From contig JAJCYK010000277.1 of the NCBI GenBank assembly GCA_029262935.1, positions 1-6,317 on the forward strand: a DNA stretch of 6,317 nt. Direction: 5' to 3'. A program made the position numbers and the translations under genes. Below, piece after piece: positions 1-6,317 of this stretch. This DNA is from Cytophagales bacterium. Lineage in GTDB: Bacteria; Bacteroidota; Bacteroidia; Cytophagales; Cyclobacteriaceae. Position 1 is the first letter of the stretch; every line of letters starts with the position of its first letter. The notes under the pieces were generated by a model. That model saw only the letters and a list, made by a program, of their open reading frames with translations. It was not told where the DNA came from and made no database searches.

Positions 1-278
1 GAGGCAAACGCATTTATATTTCTGGAGATACGGAAGATATTCCTGAAATGCGGGCTTTGAAGGATATCGATATCGCTTTTGTGTGTATGAATTTACCTTA
101 TACCATGGATGTGGATCAAGCCGCTGATGCGGTAGCAGAATTCAAGCCCAAAGTCGTCTACCCGTTTCATTATCGAGGTGGGGGTGGGACATTTAGTGAT
201 GTGCAAAAGTTTAAATCTTTGGTAGAATCAACAGATAAAAACATAGAAGTTCGGTTAAGAGATTGGTATGGAGAATAA
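1..278 (+). CDS. MBL-fold metallo-hydrolase (UlaG-like, COG2220 type), C-terminal part only
   Basis: The reading frame is open from base 3 and gives 91 residues before TAA, so the gene starts outside the window and only its C-terminal part, perhaps a third, is visible. Two features of the metallo-beta-lactamase fold can be seen. The first is a strand followed by SGDTED (visible residues 7-12), whose Asp normally bridges the two metal ions. The second is the closing strand VVYPFHYRGG with a His at visible residue 56, which matches the last metal-ligand His of the family. The tail IEVRLRDWYG is typical of the C-terminus of these stand-alone, roughly 220-270-residue cytosolic or exported hydrolases. 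The N-terminal HxHxDH motif and any signal peptide lie outside the window, so localisation and substrate cannot be judged. Its end overlaps the start of the following propeller gene by 11 bases, so the two are probably co-transcribed. An ATG at 48 is internal, because conserved fold residues precede it. The fold is well supported; the exact activity is unknown. Confidence 0.85.
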   Translation, partial: GKRIYISGDTEDIPEMRALKDIDIAFVCMNLPYTMDVDQAADAVAEFKPKVVYPFHYRGGGGTFSDVQKFKSLVESTDKNIEVRLRDWYGE

Positions 279-1140
279 ATTAATTACCCTGCTTGTAAGC
301 CTGTTCATGTTGCACACCACCACTTGGGCTCAACCCAGTACAGAGGTAATGGCACTTGACTTAAAAATAAGCGCTGATTCCATTTCAGTAAGCAATTTAA
401 AGAACATTTCGAACCACTCGGGATATGACAACCAACCCTCGTTCTTGCCGAATGGCAACTCCATATTCTATACATCACAGCAAGGTGATCAAACTGATGT
501 ATACTATTTTGATTTTATGTCAGGTGAAAGCCAAAAAATTACTTCAAGTCCAGGAGGAGAATACTCGCCAACCTTAACACCGGATGGAAATCATTTTAGT
601 ACCATAATTCTGGAAGCCTCAGGTAGACAACTGCTTTGGCGGTATGAAAAAAACGGGCAAAACCCCCAAGTGCTGGTTCCGGATTTGAAAATTGGATACC
701 ATTGTTGGTTAGGCAATAATCTACTAGCAGCTTTTGTTTTGGGCGAGCCCAGTACGTTGCAGTTATGTGATATCGAATCAGGGGAAACGAAAATACTTGC
801 GGAAAATATTGGACGTTCTTTACACAAAATCCCCACCAGTGGGCATCTGAGTTACGTGGATAAATCGGTACAACCCTGGGCTATAGTTAGCTACGACCCT
901 GCGACTGGGAACCGTGCGAAGATAACGGGATGTTTGGCAGAATCTGAGGACATGGCTTGGAGCTCACAAGGAGTACTCTTTATGGGTAAGGGAAGCAAGC
1001 TTTATGCTTGGCATGCCCTCTGGTACCCTAAATGGAGCTTAGTGGCCGACTTGGAAACTTGGGGATTACGAGACATTACCCGGCTTGCTGTCAATCAGCA
1101 AGGTTCGCGAATAGCAATAGTGACCGCCGATACTCAATGA
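268..1140 (+). CDS. Secreted PD40/TolB-like beta-propeller protein
   Basis: This is a complete 290-residue protein with a signal peptide: Lys4, a hydrophobic stretch at about 5-18, and a probable cleavage after Ala21 (TTTWA before QPS). It should therefore reach the periplasm or the outside. No lipobox Cys is seen. PD40 (WD40-like) blade motifs recur: DNQPSFLPNGNSIFYTS near 54-70, EYSPTLTPDGNHFS near 98-111, a degenerate WSSQGVLFMGKGSKLYAW near 231-248, and RLAVNQQGSRIAIV near 272-285. Together with less regular repeats near 141-176 and 182-220 they give about six blades. The N-terminal strands (about 28-48) could close the ring, as in TolB propellers. The length suits a stand-alone propeller with no attached catalytic domain, so a binding or scaffolding role is the likeliest reading. 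The start at 268 is chosen because the signal peptide begins directly there; it lies inside the end of the upstream hydrolase gene, which suggests coupled translation. The stop codon is 3 bp from the stop of the convergent transglycosylase gene. The function and ligand are unknown. Confidence 0.85.
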   Translation: MENKLITLLVSLFMLHTTTWAQPSTEVMALDLKISADSISVSNLKNISNHSGYDNQPSFLPNGNSIFYTSQQGDQTDVYYFDFMSGESQKITSSPGGEYSPTLTPDGNHFSTIILEASGRQLLWRYEKNGQNPQVLVPDLKIGYHCWLGNNLLAAFVLGEPSTLQLCDIESGETKILAENIGRSLHKIPTSGHLSYVDKSVQPWAIVSYDPATGNRAKITGCLAESEDMAWSSQGVLFMGKGSKLYAWHALWYPKWSLVADLETWGLRDITRLAVNQQGSRIAIVTADTQ

Positions 1141-1143
1141 TAG

Positions 1144-2109
1144 CTACATGTCCATCTTTAAATTGGTAGCAGAATCTGAAGGAATAGATATAACATAGCT
1201 TTTACCTTTACTAACAGTTAGTGACTTTCTACGCAACCAAGGATTGTGTTTTTTTAGGATCTTGTAATTGATGCCCAGATCCAATGCATAAGCTACCAAG
1301 TCATCGATAGATGCTGTTATTTCAATTTCATTTAGAGGTTCTTTCTGGTAAAGATGCTTAGATGGAATGTCAAAACCATATGCTTCAGGGTCAGTTAACA
1401 GCTCCTTTGCAGCTAATATACGGAAAACGTAACGTGACGTTTCCTCATTAAGCAACAAGTCAAAATAAGAACTAACCCGTTGTTCCTCCATGCGATTCTC
1501 CAGTCCGCGAACACCCATATTGTAAGAAGCCGCAGCCAACGTCCAACTGCCAAATTTTCGATGAGCATTTTTAAGATATTGACAGGCAGCTCGGGTAGAT
1601 TTAATAGGATTGTATCGCTCATCAACTTCTTTGTTTACTTCCAAGCCTAGTTCTTTAGCCGTTGGTTTCAAGAATTGCCAAAAACCTACGGCCTGAGCAG
1701 GAGATGTTACATTTAATAAGCCACTTTCAATTACCGCCAGGTACTTAAAATCATCGGGAACTCCTTCCTCAGCTAATATGGCTTCTATTTGGGGAAGCCA
1801 GCGATTTGCTCGTTTGTAAATAAAGATTGAATTATTGTGCCAATACGTATTAATATGTAGTTCTCTATCTAAACGTTCCCGGACATCTATGATGGTTAAA
1901 GGTATTTGTTCATCGGCAAAACTCAAACTATCTGGAATCTCCAGAGTTACTGTCTTAGTTCTTGGCAAGACGTCCTTAGGCATATCGAATTGATCAATTT
2001 CTGCCAATTTTATAGGGTCCTCAGGGCCAGATTGATTCCGTAGATAAAACAACACCAGCACTAGAAAAAGTGAGGTTATGGATAAAATTAATGGAGCTTG
2101 CTTGAACAT
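1144..2109 (-). CDS. Membrane-anchored lytic transglycosylase (SLT/MltD-like) with divergent LysM-like tail
   Basis: This 321-residue protein cleaves the glycan strands of peptidoglycan, by family assignment. Residues 6-23 form one hydrophobic segment after Lys3. There is no lipobox Cys and no clear cleavage site, so it is probably an inner-membrane signal anchor with the rest in the periplasm. The SLT domain covers about 100-235. It has the catalytic Glu128 in AVIESGL, the second family motif AVGFWQFLKPTAKELGL at 140-156, and the third, AAASYNMGVRGL, at 192-203. This is the arrangement of MltD-type family 1 transglycosylases. Residues about 262-310 resemble one degenerate LysM repeat (LVAYALDLGINYKILKKHNP, then KGKSYVISIP). 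This could bind peptidoglycan but lacks the usual GDTL opening. The ATG shares its A with the last base of the upstream LOG gene's TAA, so translation is likely coupled. It is the last gene of the - strand cluster and has no terminator before the convergent gene. Confidence 0.92.
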   Translation of the reverse strand: MFKQAPLILSITSLFLVLVLFYLRNQSGPEDPIKLAEIDQFDMPKDVLPRTKTVTLEIPDSLSFADEQIPLTIIDVRERLDRELHINTYWHNNSIFIYKRANRWLPQIEAILAEEGVPDDFKYLAVIESGLLNVTSPAQAVGFWQFLKPTAKELGLEVNKEVDERYNPIKSTRAACQYLKNAHRKFGSWTLAAASYNMGVRGLENRMEEQRVSSYFDLLLNEETSRYVFRILAAKELLTDPEAYGFDIPSKHLYQKEPLNEIEITASIDDLVAYALDLGINYKILKKHNPWLRRKSLTVSKGKSYVISIPSDSATNLKMDM

Positions 2110-2873
2110 TAGAAGTTGGGTGTAAGAAGGTATTTAGAATAAAACTCATCAATGCGTTTCACGGCTTCCGACGGTGTCTCAACTACATGGAAGAGGTCCA
2201 TATCCCCAGCGCTGATGGTTTGCGCTTTATTAAGCAAGGTATCTTCCATCCAGTTTATCAAACCACCCCAATAGTCCTTACCTACCAATACAATAGGAAA
2301 TTGGCCAATTTTTTTCGTTTGGATTAAGGTGATCGCTTCGAACAACTCGTCTAAAGTGCCGAAGCCACCAGGCATCACGACAAACCCTTGTGAATACTTC
2401 ACAAACATTACTTTTCTGACAAAGAAGTAATCGAATGTAATCAGTTTATCGGGGTCTATATAGATATTGCTGCCTTGCTCAAAAGGAAGGTCAATATTTA
2501 AACCAACAGACTTTCCTTCTTCACTCCTGGCTCCTTTATTTCCAGCCTCCATAATACCAGGGCCACCCCCAGTAATAACCCCGTATCCATGCCTTACTAA
2601 TTTAGCGGCAATGTCCTCGGCCATTTTATAGTAACGATGATCCGGTTGGGTGCGTGCTGAACCAAAAACGGATACACAGGGCCCTATTTTCGAGAGTTTT
2701 TCAAAACCCTGAACAAACTCGGCCATGACCTTAAATATTACCCATGAATCTGAACTTTTAATTTCATTCCAATCCCGGTCTTTAAAGGCTTTTCTTATGC
2801 GATTTTCGTCCTCAATTAATTGGAAATTTTCCTTTTCTCTATCGGCGTCTGTTTTTAATCGTCTTTGTCCCAT
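2109..2873 (-). CDS. LOG-family protein (TIGR00730; nucleotide 5'-monophosphate phosphoribohydrolase-like)
   Basis: This 254-residue protein belongs to the LOG family, often mislabelled 'lysine decarboxylase'. Characterised members hydrolyse the N-glycosidic bond of (cytokinin) nucleoside 5'-monophosphates, releasing the base and ribose 5-phosphate. The Rossmann-like domain starts near residue 66. Visible motifs are CVSVFGSAR (66-74), TGGGPGIMEAGNKGA (101-115), the FVRK segment with Arg153, and the family signature PGGFGTLDE (168-176), in which Glu176 matches the conserved catalytic Glu. All signature residues are present, so an active enzyme is expected. About 60 charged, helical residues precede the core, making the protein longer than the short plant-type LOGs (about 180-220 residues). 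No signal peptide or membrane segment is present, so it is cytosolic. It lies 29 bp after the epimerase-like gene and its stop overlaps the transglycosylase start by one base (TAATG). The upstream region is AT-rich with no clear Shine-Dalgarno sequence. The true substrate in this organism is not determined; ordinary purine or pyrimidine monophosphate salvage is more likely than hormone activation. Confidence 0.92.
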   Translation of the reverse strand: MGQRRLKTDADREKENFQLIEDENRIRKAFKDRDWNEIKSSDSWVIFKVMAEFVQGFEKLSKIGPCVSVFGSARTQPDHRYYKMAEDIAAKLVRHGYGVITGGGPGIMEAGNKGARSEEGKSVGLNIDLPFEQGSNIYIDPDKLITFDYFFVRKVMFVKYSQGFVVMPGGFGTLDELFEAITLIQTKKIGQFPIVLVGKDYWGGLINWMEDTLLNKAQTISAGDMDLFHVVETPSEAVKRIDEFYSKYLLTPNF

Positions 2874-2902
2874 TAAATTTTAAGCTAACTGTGTTTTCCC
2901 TA

Positions 2903-3811
2903 TTAATTTAGTAATGTTTTTAAGGCTGGCTCCACTTCCTCAAATTTAAAATTAAATCCTTGAGAAGCTATTTTCTTACTAGAAACTCGATTTCCTCCTA
3001 AAACAATTTGAGCCATCTCACCTAACATCAATCGCAAAGTCCATGCCGGAACGGCGGGCAACCACATGGCCTTTTTCATGGTTTGAGCGAGAGTTTTAGT
3101 AAATTTTCTATTGGTCACTGGATTAGGTGCTACAGCATTGTAAGCGCCTTGCAGTTGACTGTCTTCCATTGATTTTATGAACATCTCACAAAGATCATCA
3201 ATATGAATCCAACTCATAAATTGATCACCAGTACCCAAAGTAGCTCCTGCATTTAACTTTACGGATTGAGCCATTTTTGGAAGTGCTCCACCCAATGCAC
3301 TTAACACCACACCAATACGTAACATGACTACCCTAAGATTAAGTTCTTTTAATCCATTTATTTCACTCTCCCAGGCTTGAGTCACTTCTGCTAGAAAACC
3401 TTCACCGCTAGGGGCATTCTCATCCAACCACACTTCGCCGGTATCCCACCCATATATTCCTATGGCAGAGGCCGATATAAATGCTTCACAGGCACCATTT
3501 GAATTCATCAATTGTCTATGTAGCAAAGCGGTAGATTTCACCCTGCTTTGCAGAATTTCTTTTTTCCTAGAAGAAGACCACCGTTTATCGGCAACTCCGG
3601 CTCCGGCTAAGTGAACGACAAAATTAACATTTTCCAAGGCACCTTCTTCCACAATTCCTTGGCGGATATCCCAGGTGTAGGATTTAACGCCTTTTTTTGA
3701 CTTCTTGGTACGTCCCAGATGACTTACTTGATAGCCTCCCTCCAATAGCATATCCGTTAACCTAGATCCCACTAATCCAGAGGCGCCGGTTATAAGTACA
3801 TTCTTGCTCAT
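2903..3811 (-). CDS. TIGR01777/YfcH-type NAD(P)-binding epimerase-like protein
   Basis: This complete 302-residue protein is an extended short-chain dehydrogenase/reductase of the TIGR01777 family, whose E. coli member is YfcH. The nucleotide-binding loop TGASGLVG is at 8-15, near the very N-terminus, which fixes the start. The family-typical HLAGAGVADKRWS follows at 68-80, then SASAIGIYG at 113-121 with Tyr120 in place of the classical YxxxK active site, and SWIHIDD at 200-206. The C-terminal DUF1731-type segment is at about 250-300 (LPAVPAWTLRLMLGEMAQIVLGGNRVSSKK, then GFNFKF). The length of about 300 is normal for the family. It is cytosolic, with no signal peptide. The family is widespread and has no firmly established reaction; some databases carry over the misnomer 'cell division inhibitor'. 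It is the first gene of the three-gene - strand cluster, lying just after the terminator of the receptor gene, so its promoter should fall in the short region 3812-3850, where I see no convincing Bacteroidota -33/-7 pair. Only a weak purine stretch (TTGAGAC) precedes the ATG. Confidence 0.92.
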   Translation of the reverse strand: MSKNVLITGASGLVGSRLTDMLLEGGYQVSHLGRTKKSKKGVKSYTWDIRQGIVEEGALENVNFVVHLAGAGVADKRWSSSRKKEILQSRVKSTALLHRQLMNSNGACEAFISASAIGIYGWDTGEVWLDENAPSGEGFLAEVTQAWESEINGLKELNLRVVMLRIGVVLSALGGALPKMAQSVKLNAGATLGTGDQFMSWIHIDDLCEMFIKSMEDSQLQGAYNAVAPNPVTNRKFTKTLAQTMKKAMWLPAVPAWTLRLMLGEMAQIVLGGNRVSSKKIASQGFNFKFEEVEPALKTLLN

Positions 3812-3901
3812 GTCTCAATTTAATGAATTGGAGTTTAAAAATTAGAGCAAAAAAAAAGGATTTCCTTAGTTGGAAACCCTTTTTAGAACTCTTTGAGGAT
3901 T
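3812..3901. other. Intergenic region between receptor and three-gene cluster
   Basis: These 90 bp are the longest gene-free stretch in the window. They hold the receptor's intrinsic terminator and about 40 AT-rich bases next to the start of the epimerase-like gene. The latter must contain the leader, and probably the promoter, of the - strand cluster unless the cluster depends on read-through. A TAAATTG element lies too near the start codon and too far from the TTTG at the T tract to form a convincing -7/-33 promoter. No small ORF, operator palindrome or riboswitch-like structure is apparent. Confidence 0.6.
3849..3884 (-). terminator. Intrinsic terminator after the TonB-dependent receptor gene
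   Basis: Read on the - strand, AAGGGTTTCC (3881-3872), loop AACTAA (3871-3866) and GGAAATCCTT (3865-3856) form a 10-bp stem with a single G-U wobble, extendable by A-T pairs. It runs straight into a nine-T tract (3857-3849). It begins about 20 bp after the receptor stop codon, the usual place for a Rho-independent terminator. The opposite arm is flanked by a shorter T run on the + strand (3880-3884), so it might work in both directions, although no + strand gene reads into it. It separates the receptor transcript from the downstream three-gene cluster. Confidence 0.88.
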
Positions 3902-6317
3902 CTACATTTTATAGGAAACCCCCACGCTAAAGGTTGAGCCTAATTCAAATGATTCATAAACTGGAGTTCCGGCAAAGTCATACTCTTTAAGGTATTCCAT
4001 GTTTAAAATGTTTGTGGCCTTAAATTTGAGTGACCAATTTTCGGCGAACTGCTTACTTGAAACGAAATTCAATGAGGGTCGTGACTGTTCAAAAACATCC
4101 GGGTCTAGTGCTCCTGACTGGAAAGCCAATCGTTCTCCGAATATATTGAAGGACAAGGTGTTTTCCCAAAGCAACTTGGAACTTACATGAGACAAGCCAA
4201 CATTGATAATGTAGGGACTTTGTCCTTGAAATCTCCGATCAGTTTCGATATTTAAACGTTTTCCTTGAGCTTGTTCGCTGAGCAGCGTAGCCAGTTCCTC
4301 TTCGCTTTTATCCACTTGGGAATAAATCAAGCTCAAGTTGGCAGCAAACTTAAAGTTCTCCAAACCCGGAGAAATGAAAGCCAAAGATTTACGAACCTCA
4401 AACTCAGCTCCGTATACTGTGGCGTTCTCTACGTTTTGTGGGACAATTTCCGGAGTGGACGCCTTGGGGGTAAGGACATATACGATTGGATCTGAAAAGT
4501 CTTTGTAATAAAGACTTACTGCAATCAACTCTCCTGGACTTGGAAAAGTCTCAAATCTCAGGTCATAGTTTCTAATTAGCGTCCGCTGCAGGTCTGGGTT
4601 GCCTAAAAAGATCGGCCGCCCTGGAGTCACCGTGGATGAAAATGGAGCAATTTCCCGAAGATTTGGACGGGCCAATGTTTGGGTAGCCGCTACCCTAAAG
4701 TTGGAATTATCTGTTAGATTATAAACAAGGTTAATAGAGGGAAGTACGTCTGTCTCATCAATGTTCCCTTTGCCTTCGTCTTCGTCTTGACTTACTGCTT
4801 CCATTTTGGTTTGTTCCAATCGAGCCCCTGCTACTACTTTTAGTTTAGAGGTTACATTTACCACACCCATTAGATAAGCAGCGGTTATAATTTCTTCCCC
4901 GTCATAGTTGTTTCTGGGAAAGGTCAAATCTGTAAAAACATTTCCAAAACCAAATCGACCTTGCCCGTTACTCTCCGGGTGGTCTACGATACCTGAATTT
5001 TCTTGAGAAAAGAAACTTTCAAAGTCACCGGCTGCATCATTAAACGTTATGTACCCAGGATTTAAATCGTTTACTGGTACCTGGATTTGACTGTAGAAAA
5101 ACTCTCGGAATGTTCTTTGCTTGTTAGAATAAAGTCCTCCAAATTTAATTTGGTGATTCTTTTCTTTGGACAAATCCAAGGTGAAATCTATTTTCCCATT
5201 TACTTGATCATCTTGTAGGTCCCTCCAGAAGTGACTTGGCAGTATACCTACTTCGGATTGCTGTAGTAAGTATGTAGTCTGCCCTGAGCCTAAAGTGGCG
5301 GAAGTGTACGCCCAAATCCTGGAATCGGGCTCTTCTTGGGTAGCCTTGACATATCCTGCTAACCACTCCATTTTAAGGTTGTTTAGGGCCTCAAAGAAAT
5401 GTTTCCCACTTAGCTGGCCGTTGTAAATGCCACGTTCCTTAACGAATATGCCATTGGTCACGTAGTTTGGCTGACCCGTGTTTCTCCAAAATCCGTTGTC
5501 CGATACCGAGGTAATCTCTCCGTCGTGGTTGTATAAGTTGTTGAAAGTAATCTCATGATTCGGGGACAATTGGTAGGATAGACTTAATAATCCACCCAAT
5601 TGAGTACTGCGAGTACTTCTAGTTTGATTAAAATTCTGCTCCAAAATAAGTACATCCCCTCCACCGTCTGAGGAAATTGAACTAATTCCATCATCATAGA
5701 AGCTATAATCCGTGCTTAAGTTTACGCCAAAGTTATAGCCAAACTTCTTTCCAAAAAGCTCCGTTTGATTTCCTAGGGAGAAGTCCACTCCGTAATTTAG
5801 TGGTGTAGACTTTTGGCGGGCTACGAATGGATTATGTAATGATTTAGCGGACTGATCTACTAAAGTTCTTGTAGACGGATTGTCAATGTTTCTACCTTGT
5901 ATCGCTAAAATATTAGCGTTACGAATATCGTTTTGGTCAAAAATACTTGGCCGGTCCCTTGAACCGTCGTCAAAGCCTAACCAATCTGTTTTACCATCGA
6001 CTCCATCAGTCAGAAAATTATCAATCAATGAAGACCGTGTATTATATGAGGTAGAAACACCAATATTCATGTAGTATTTATCAGGTAGCGATTTCGTGGT
6101 GATATCCACTTTTCCTCCTGTGAAGTTTCCTGGTTGGTCGGGGGTAAAGGTCTTTACGGTGATGATATTTTCTATCATATCCGATGGGATTAGGTCCATG
6201 CTGGTACTGTTTCGATAAGGGTCAGCACTAGGCATAGTTACTCCATTCATTTGGGTAATGCTATAGCGATCACCCAGCCCACGCATTACTACGTATTTTC
6301 CATCTTCAATAGAAGCC
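3902..6317 (-). CDS. TonB-dependent outer-membrane receptor, N-terminus outside the window
   Basis: The frame is open to the window edge. The ten codons before the Met at 6286 read ASIEDGKYVV and run into MRGLGDRYS, so that Met is internal and about 804 residues of a larger protein are visible. Numbering from the Met, the rest of the plug domain includes RGLGDRYS (2-9), NGV (14-16), PSADPYRNS (19-27) and the closing PDQPGNFTGGKVDITTK (49-65). The remainder is a long transmembrane beta-barrel with family hallmarks LARPNLREIAPF (538-549), NPDLQRTLIRNYDLRFE (563-579), ATVYGAEFEVRK (622-632) and a C-terminal series of strands ending GSTFSVGVSYKM. Signal peptide, TonB box and any N-terminal carboxypeptidase-regulatory-like domain would lie outside. 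The protein should take up a ligand across the outer membrane using TonB-ExbBD energy. The plug style differs from SusC glycan transporters and no SusD-like gene follows. It resembles the RGLGDRYS-type receptors common in Bacteroidota and Proteobacteria, so the substrate cannot be named. A strong terminator follows the stop. Confidence 0.93.
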   Translation of the reverse strand, partial: ASIEDGKYVVMRGLGDRYSITQMNGVTMPSADPYRNSTSMDLIPSDMIENIITVKTFTPDQPGNFTGGKVDITTKSLPDKYYMNIGVSTSYNTRSSLIDNFLTDGVDGKTDWLGFDDGSRDRPSIFDQNDIRNANILAIQGRNIDNPSTRTLVDQSAKSLHNPFVARQKSTPLNYGVDFSLGNQTELFGKKFGYNFGVNLSTDYSFYDDGISSISSDGGGDVLILEQNFNQTRSTRSTQLGGLLSLSYQLSPNHEITFNNLYNHDGEITSVSDNGFWRNTGQPNYVTNGIFVKERGIYNGQLSGKHFFEALNNLKMEWLAGYVKATQEEPDSRIWAYTSATLGSGQTTYLLQQSEVGILPSHFWRDLQDDQVNGKIDFTLDLSKEKNHQIKFGGLYSNKQRTFREFFYSQIQVPVNDLNPGYITFNDAAGDFESFFSQENSGIVDHPESNGQGRFGFGNVFTDLTFPRNNYDGEEIITAAYLMGVVNVTSKLKVVAGARLEQTKMEAVSQDEDEGKGNIDETDVLPSINLVYNLTDNSNFRVAATQTLARPNLREIAPFSSTVTPGRPIFLGNPDLQRTLIRNYDLRFETFPSPGELIAVSLYYKDFSDPIVYVLTPKASTPEIVPQNVENATVYGAEFEVRKSLAFISPGLENFKFAANLSLIYSQVDKSEEELATLLSEQAQGKRLNIETDRRFQGQSPYIINVGLSHVSSKLLWENTLSFNIFGERLAFQSGALDPDVFEQSRPSLNFVSSKQFAENWSLKFKATNILNMEYLKEYDFAGTPVYESFELGSTFSVGVSYKM

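Noticed and set aside
591..836. 81-codon open frame on the - strand inside the propeller gene
   Set aside because: It lies wholly antisense to a gene with clear domain motifs, has no recognisable protein features, and is the type of frame expected by chance.
1413..1625. 70-codon frame on the - strand inside the transglycosylase gene
   Set aside because: It is an alternative frame of the same strand, overlapping the conserved SLT motif III coding sequence, with no start signal or family resemblance.
2874..2902. A regulatory element or terminator between the epimerase-like and LOG genes
   Set aside because: The 29 bases are AT-rich with no inverted repeat or T tract; they look like an ordinary within-operon spacer.
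3812..3856. Possible Bacteroidota promoter: TTTG at the T tract with TAAATTG near the start codon
   Set aside because: The spacing between the two elements is about 25 bases, longer than the usual spacing, the -7 match lacks a base, and it would leave almost no leader before the ATG.
3999..4495. Two + strand frames (63 and 76 codons) opposite the receptor gene, with a further 64-codon one at 5880-6074
   Set aside because: All are antisense to well-conserved receptor barrel or plug coding sequence and show no protein-like motif, so they are shadows of the real gene.
1..6317. Mobile element, CRISPR array, toxin-antitoxin or defence system
   Set aside because: No terminal inverted repeats, direct repeat arrays, transposase or integrase motifs, or defence-type domains are visible, and genes are tightly packed with recognised housekeeping families.

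Overview
This window looks like a stretch of ordinary chromosome from a member of the Bacteroidota, most likely a marine or soil Cytophagales-type bacterium. The reasons are a large TonB-dependent outer-membrane receptor of a Bacteroidota-like type, a secreted PD40/TolB-like propeller, start codons mostly in AT-rich surroundings with weak or no Shine-Dalgarno sequence, and moderate GC content. The taxonomic placement is inferred from protein style only; no rRNA or other marker gene is present.

Layout: the + strand carries two genes at the left edge (1-1140). The first is the C-terminal part of an MBL-fold metallo-hydrolase, cut by the window start. Its last 11 bases overlap the start of a complete secreted six-bladed-propeller-like protein (PD40 repeats). 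From base 1144 onward everything is on the - strand. Reading in the direction of transcription, there is a TonB-dependent receptor (6317-3902, 5' end outside the window), then a clear intrinsic terminator (about 3849-3884), then a compact three-gene cluster: a TIGR01777/YfcH-type NAD(P)-binding epimerase-like protein (3811-2903), a LOG-family nucleotide 5'-monophosphate phosphoribohydrolase-like protein (2873-2109) and a membrane-anchored lytic transglycosylase with a divergent LysM-like tail (2109-1144). The LOG and transglycosylase genes share one base (TAATG), so their translation is probably coupled. The transglycosylase and propeller genes converge with only 3 bp between their stop codons.

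How the genes fit together: the receptor is a separate transcription unit and handles uptake across the outer membrane of a substrate that cannot be named from sequence. The three-gene cluster combines a probable oxidoreductase/epimerase, a nucleotide-salvage type enzyme and a peptidoglycan-cleaving enzyme. No shared pathway is obvious, and the cluster may simply be a housekeeping operon. The two + strand genes are probably co-transcribed. Coding density is very high: the only gene-free stretch longer than 30 bp is the 90 bp between 3812 and 3901, and it is largely explained by the terminator. I found no mobile element, CRISPR array, tRNA, rRNA or defence-like gene, and no evidence of an undescribed system. 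The findings below concern gene arrangement and divergent domains and are of modest interest.
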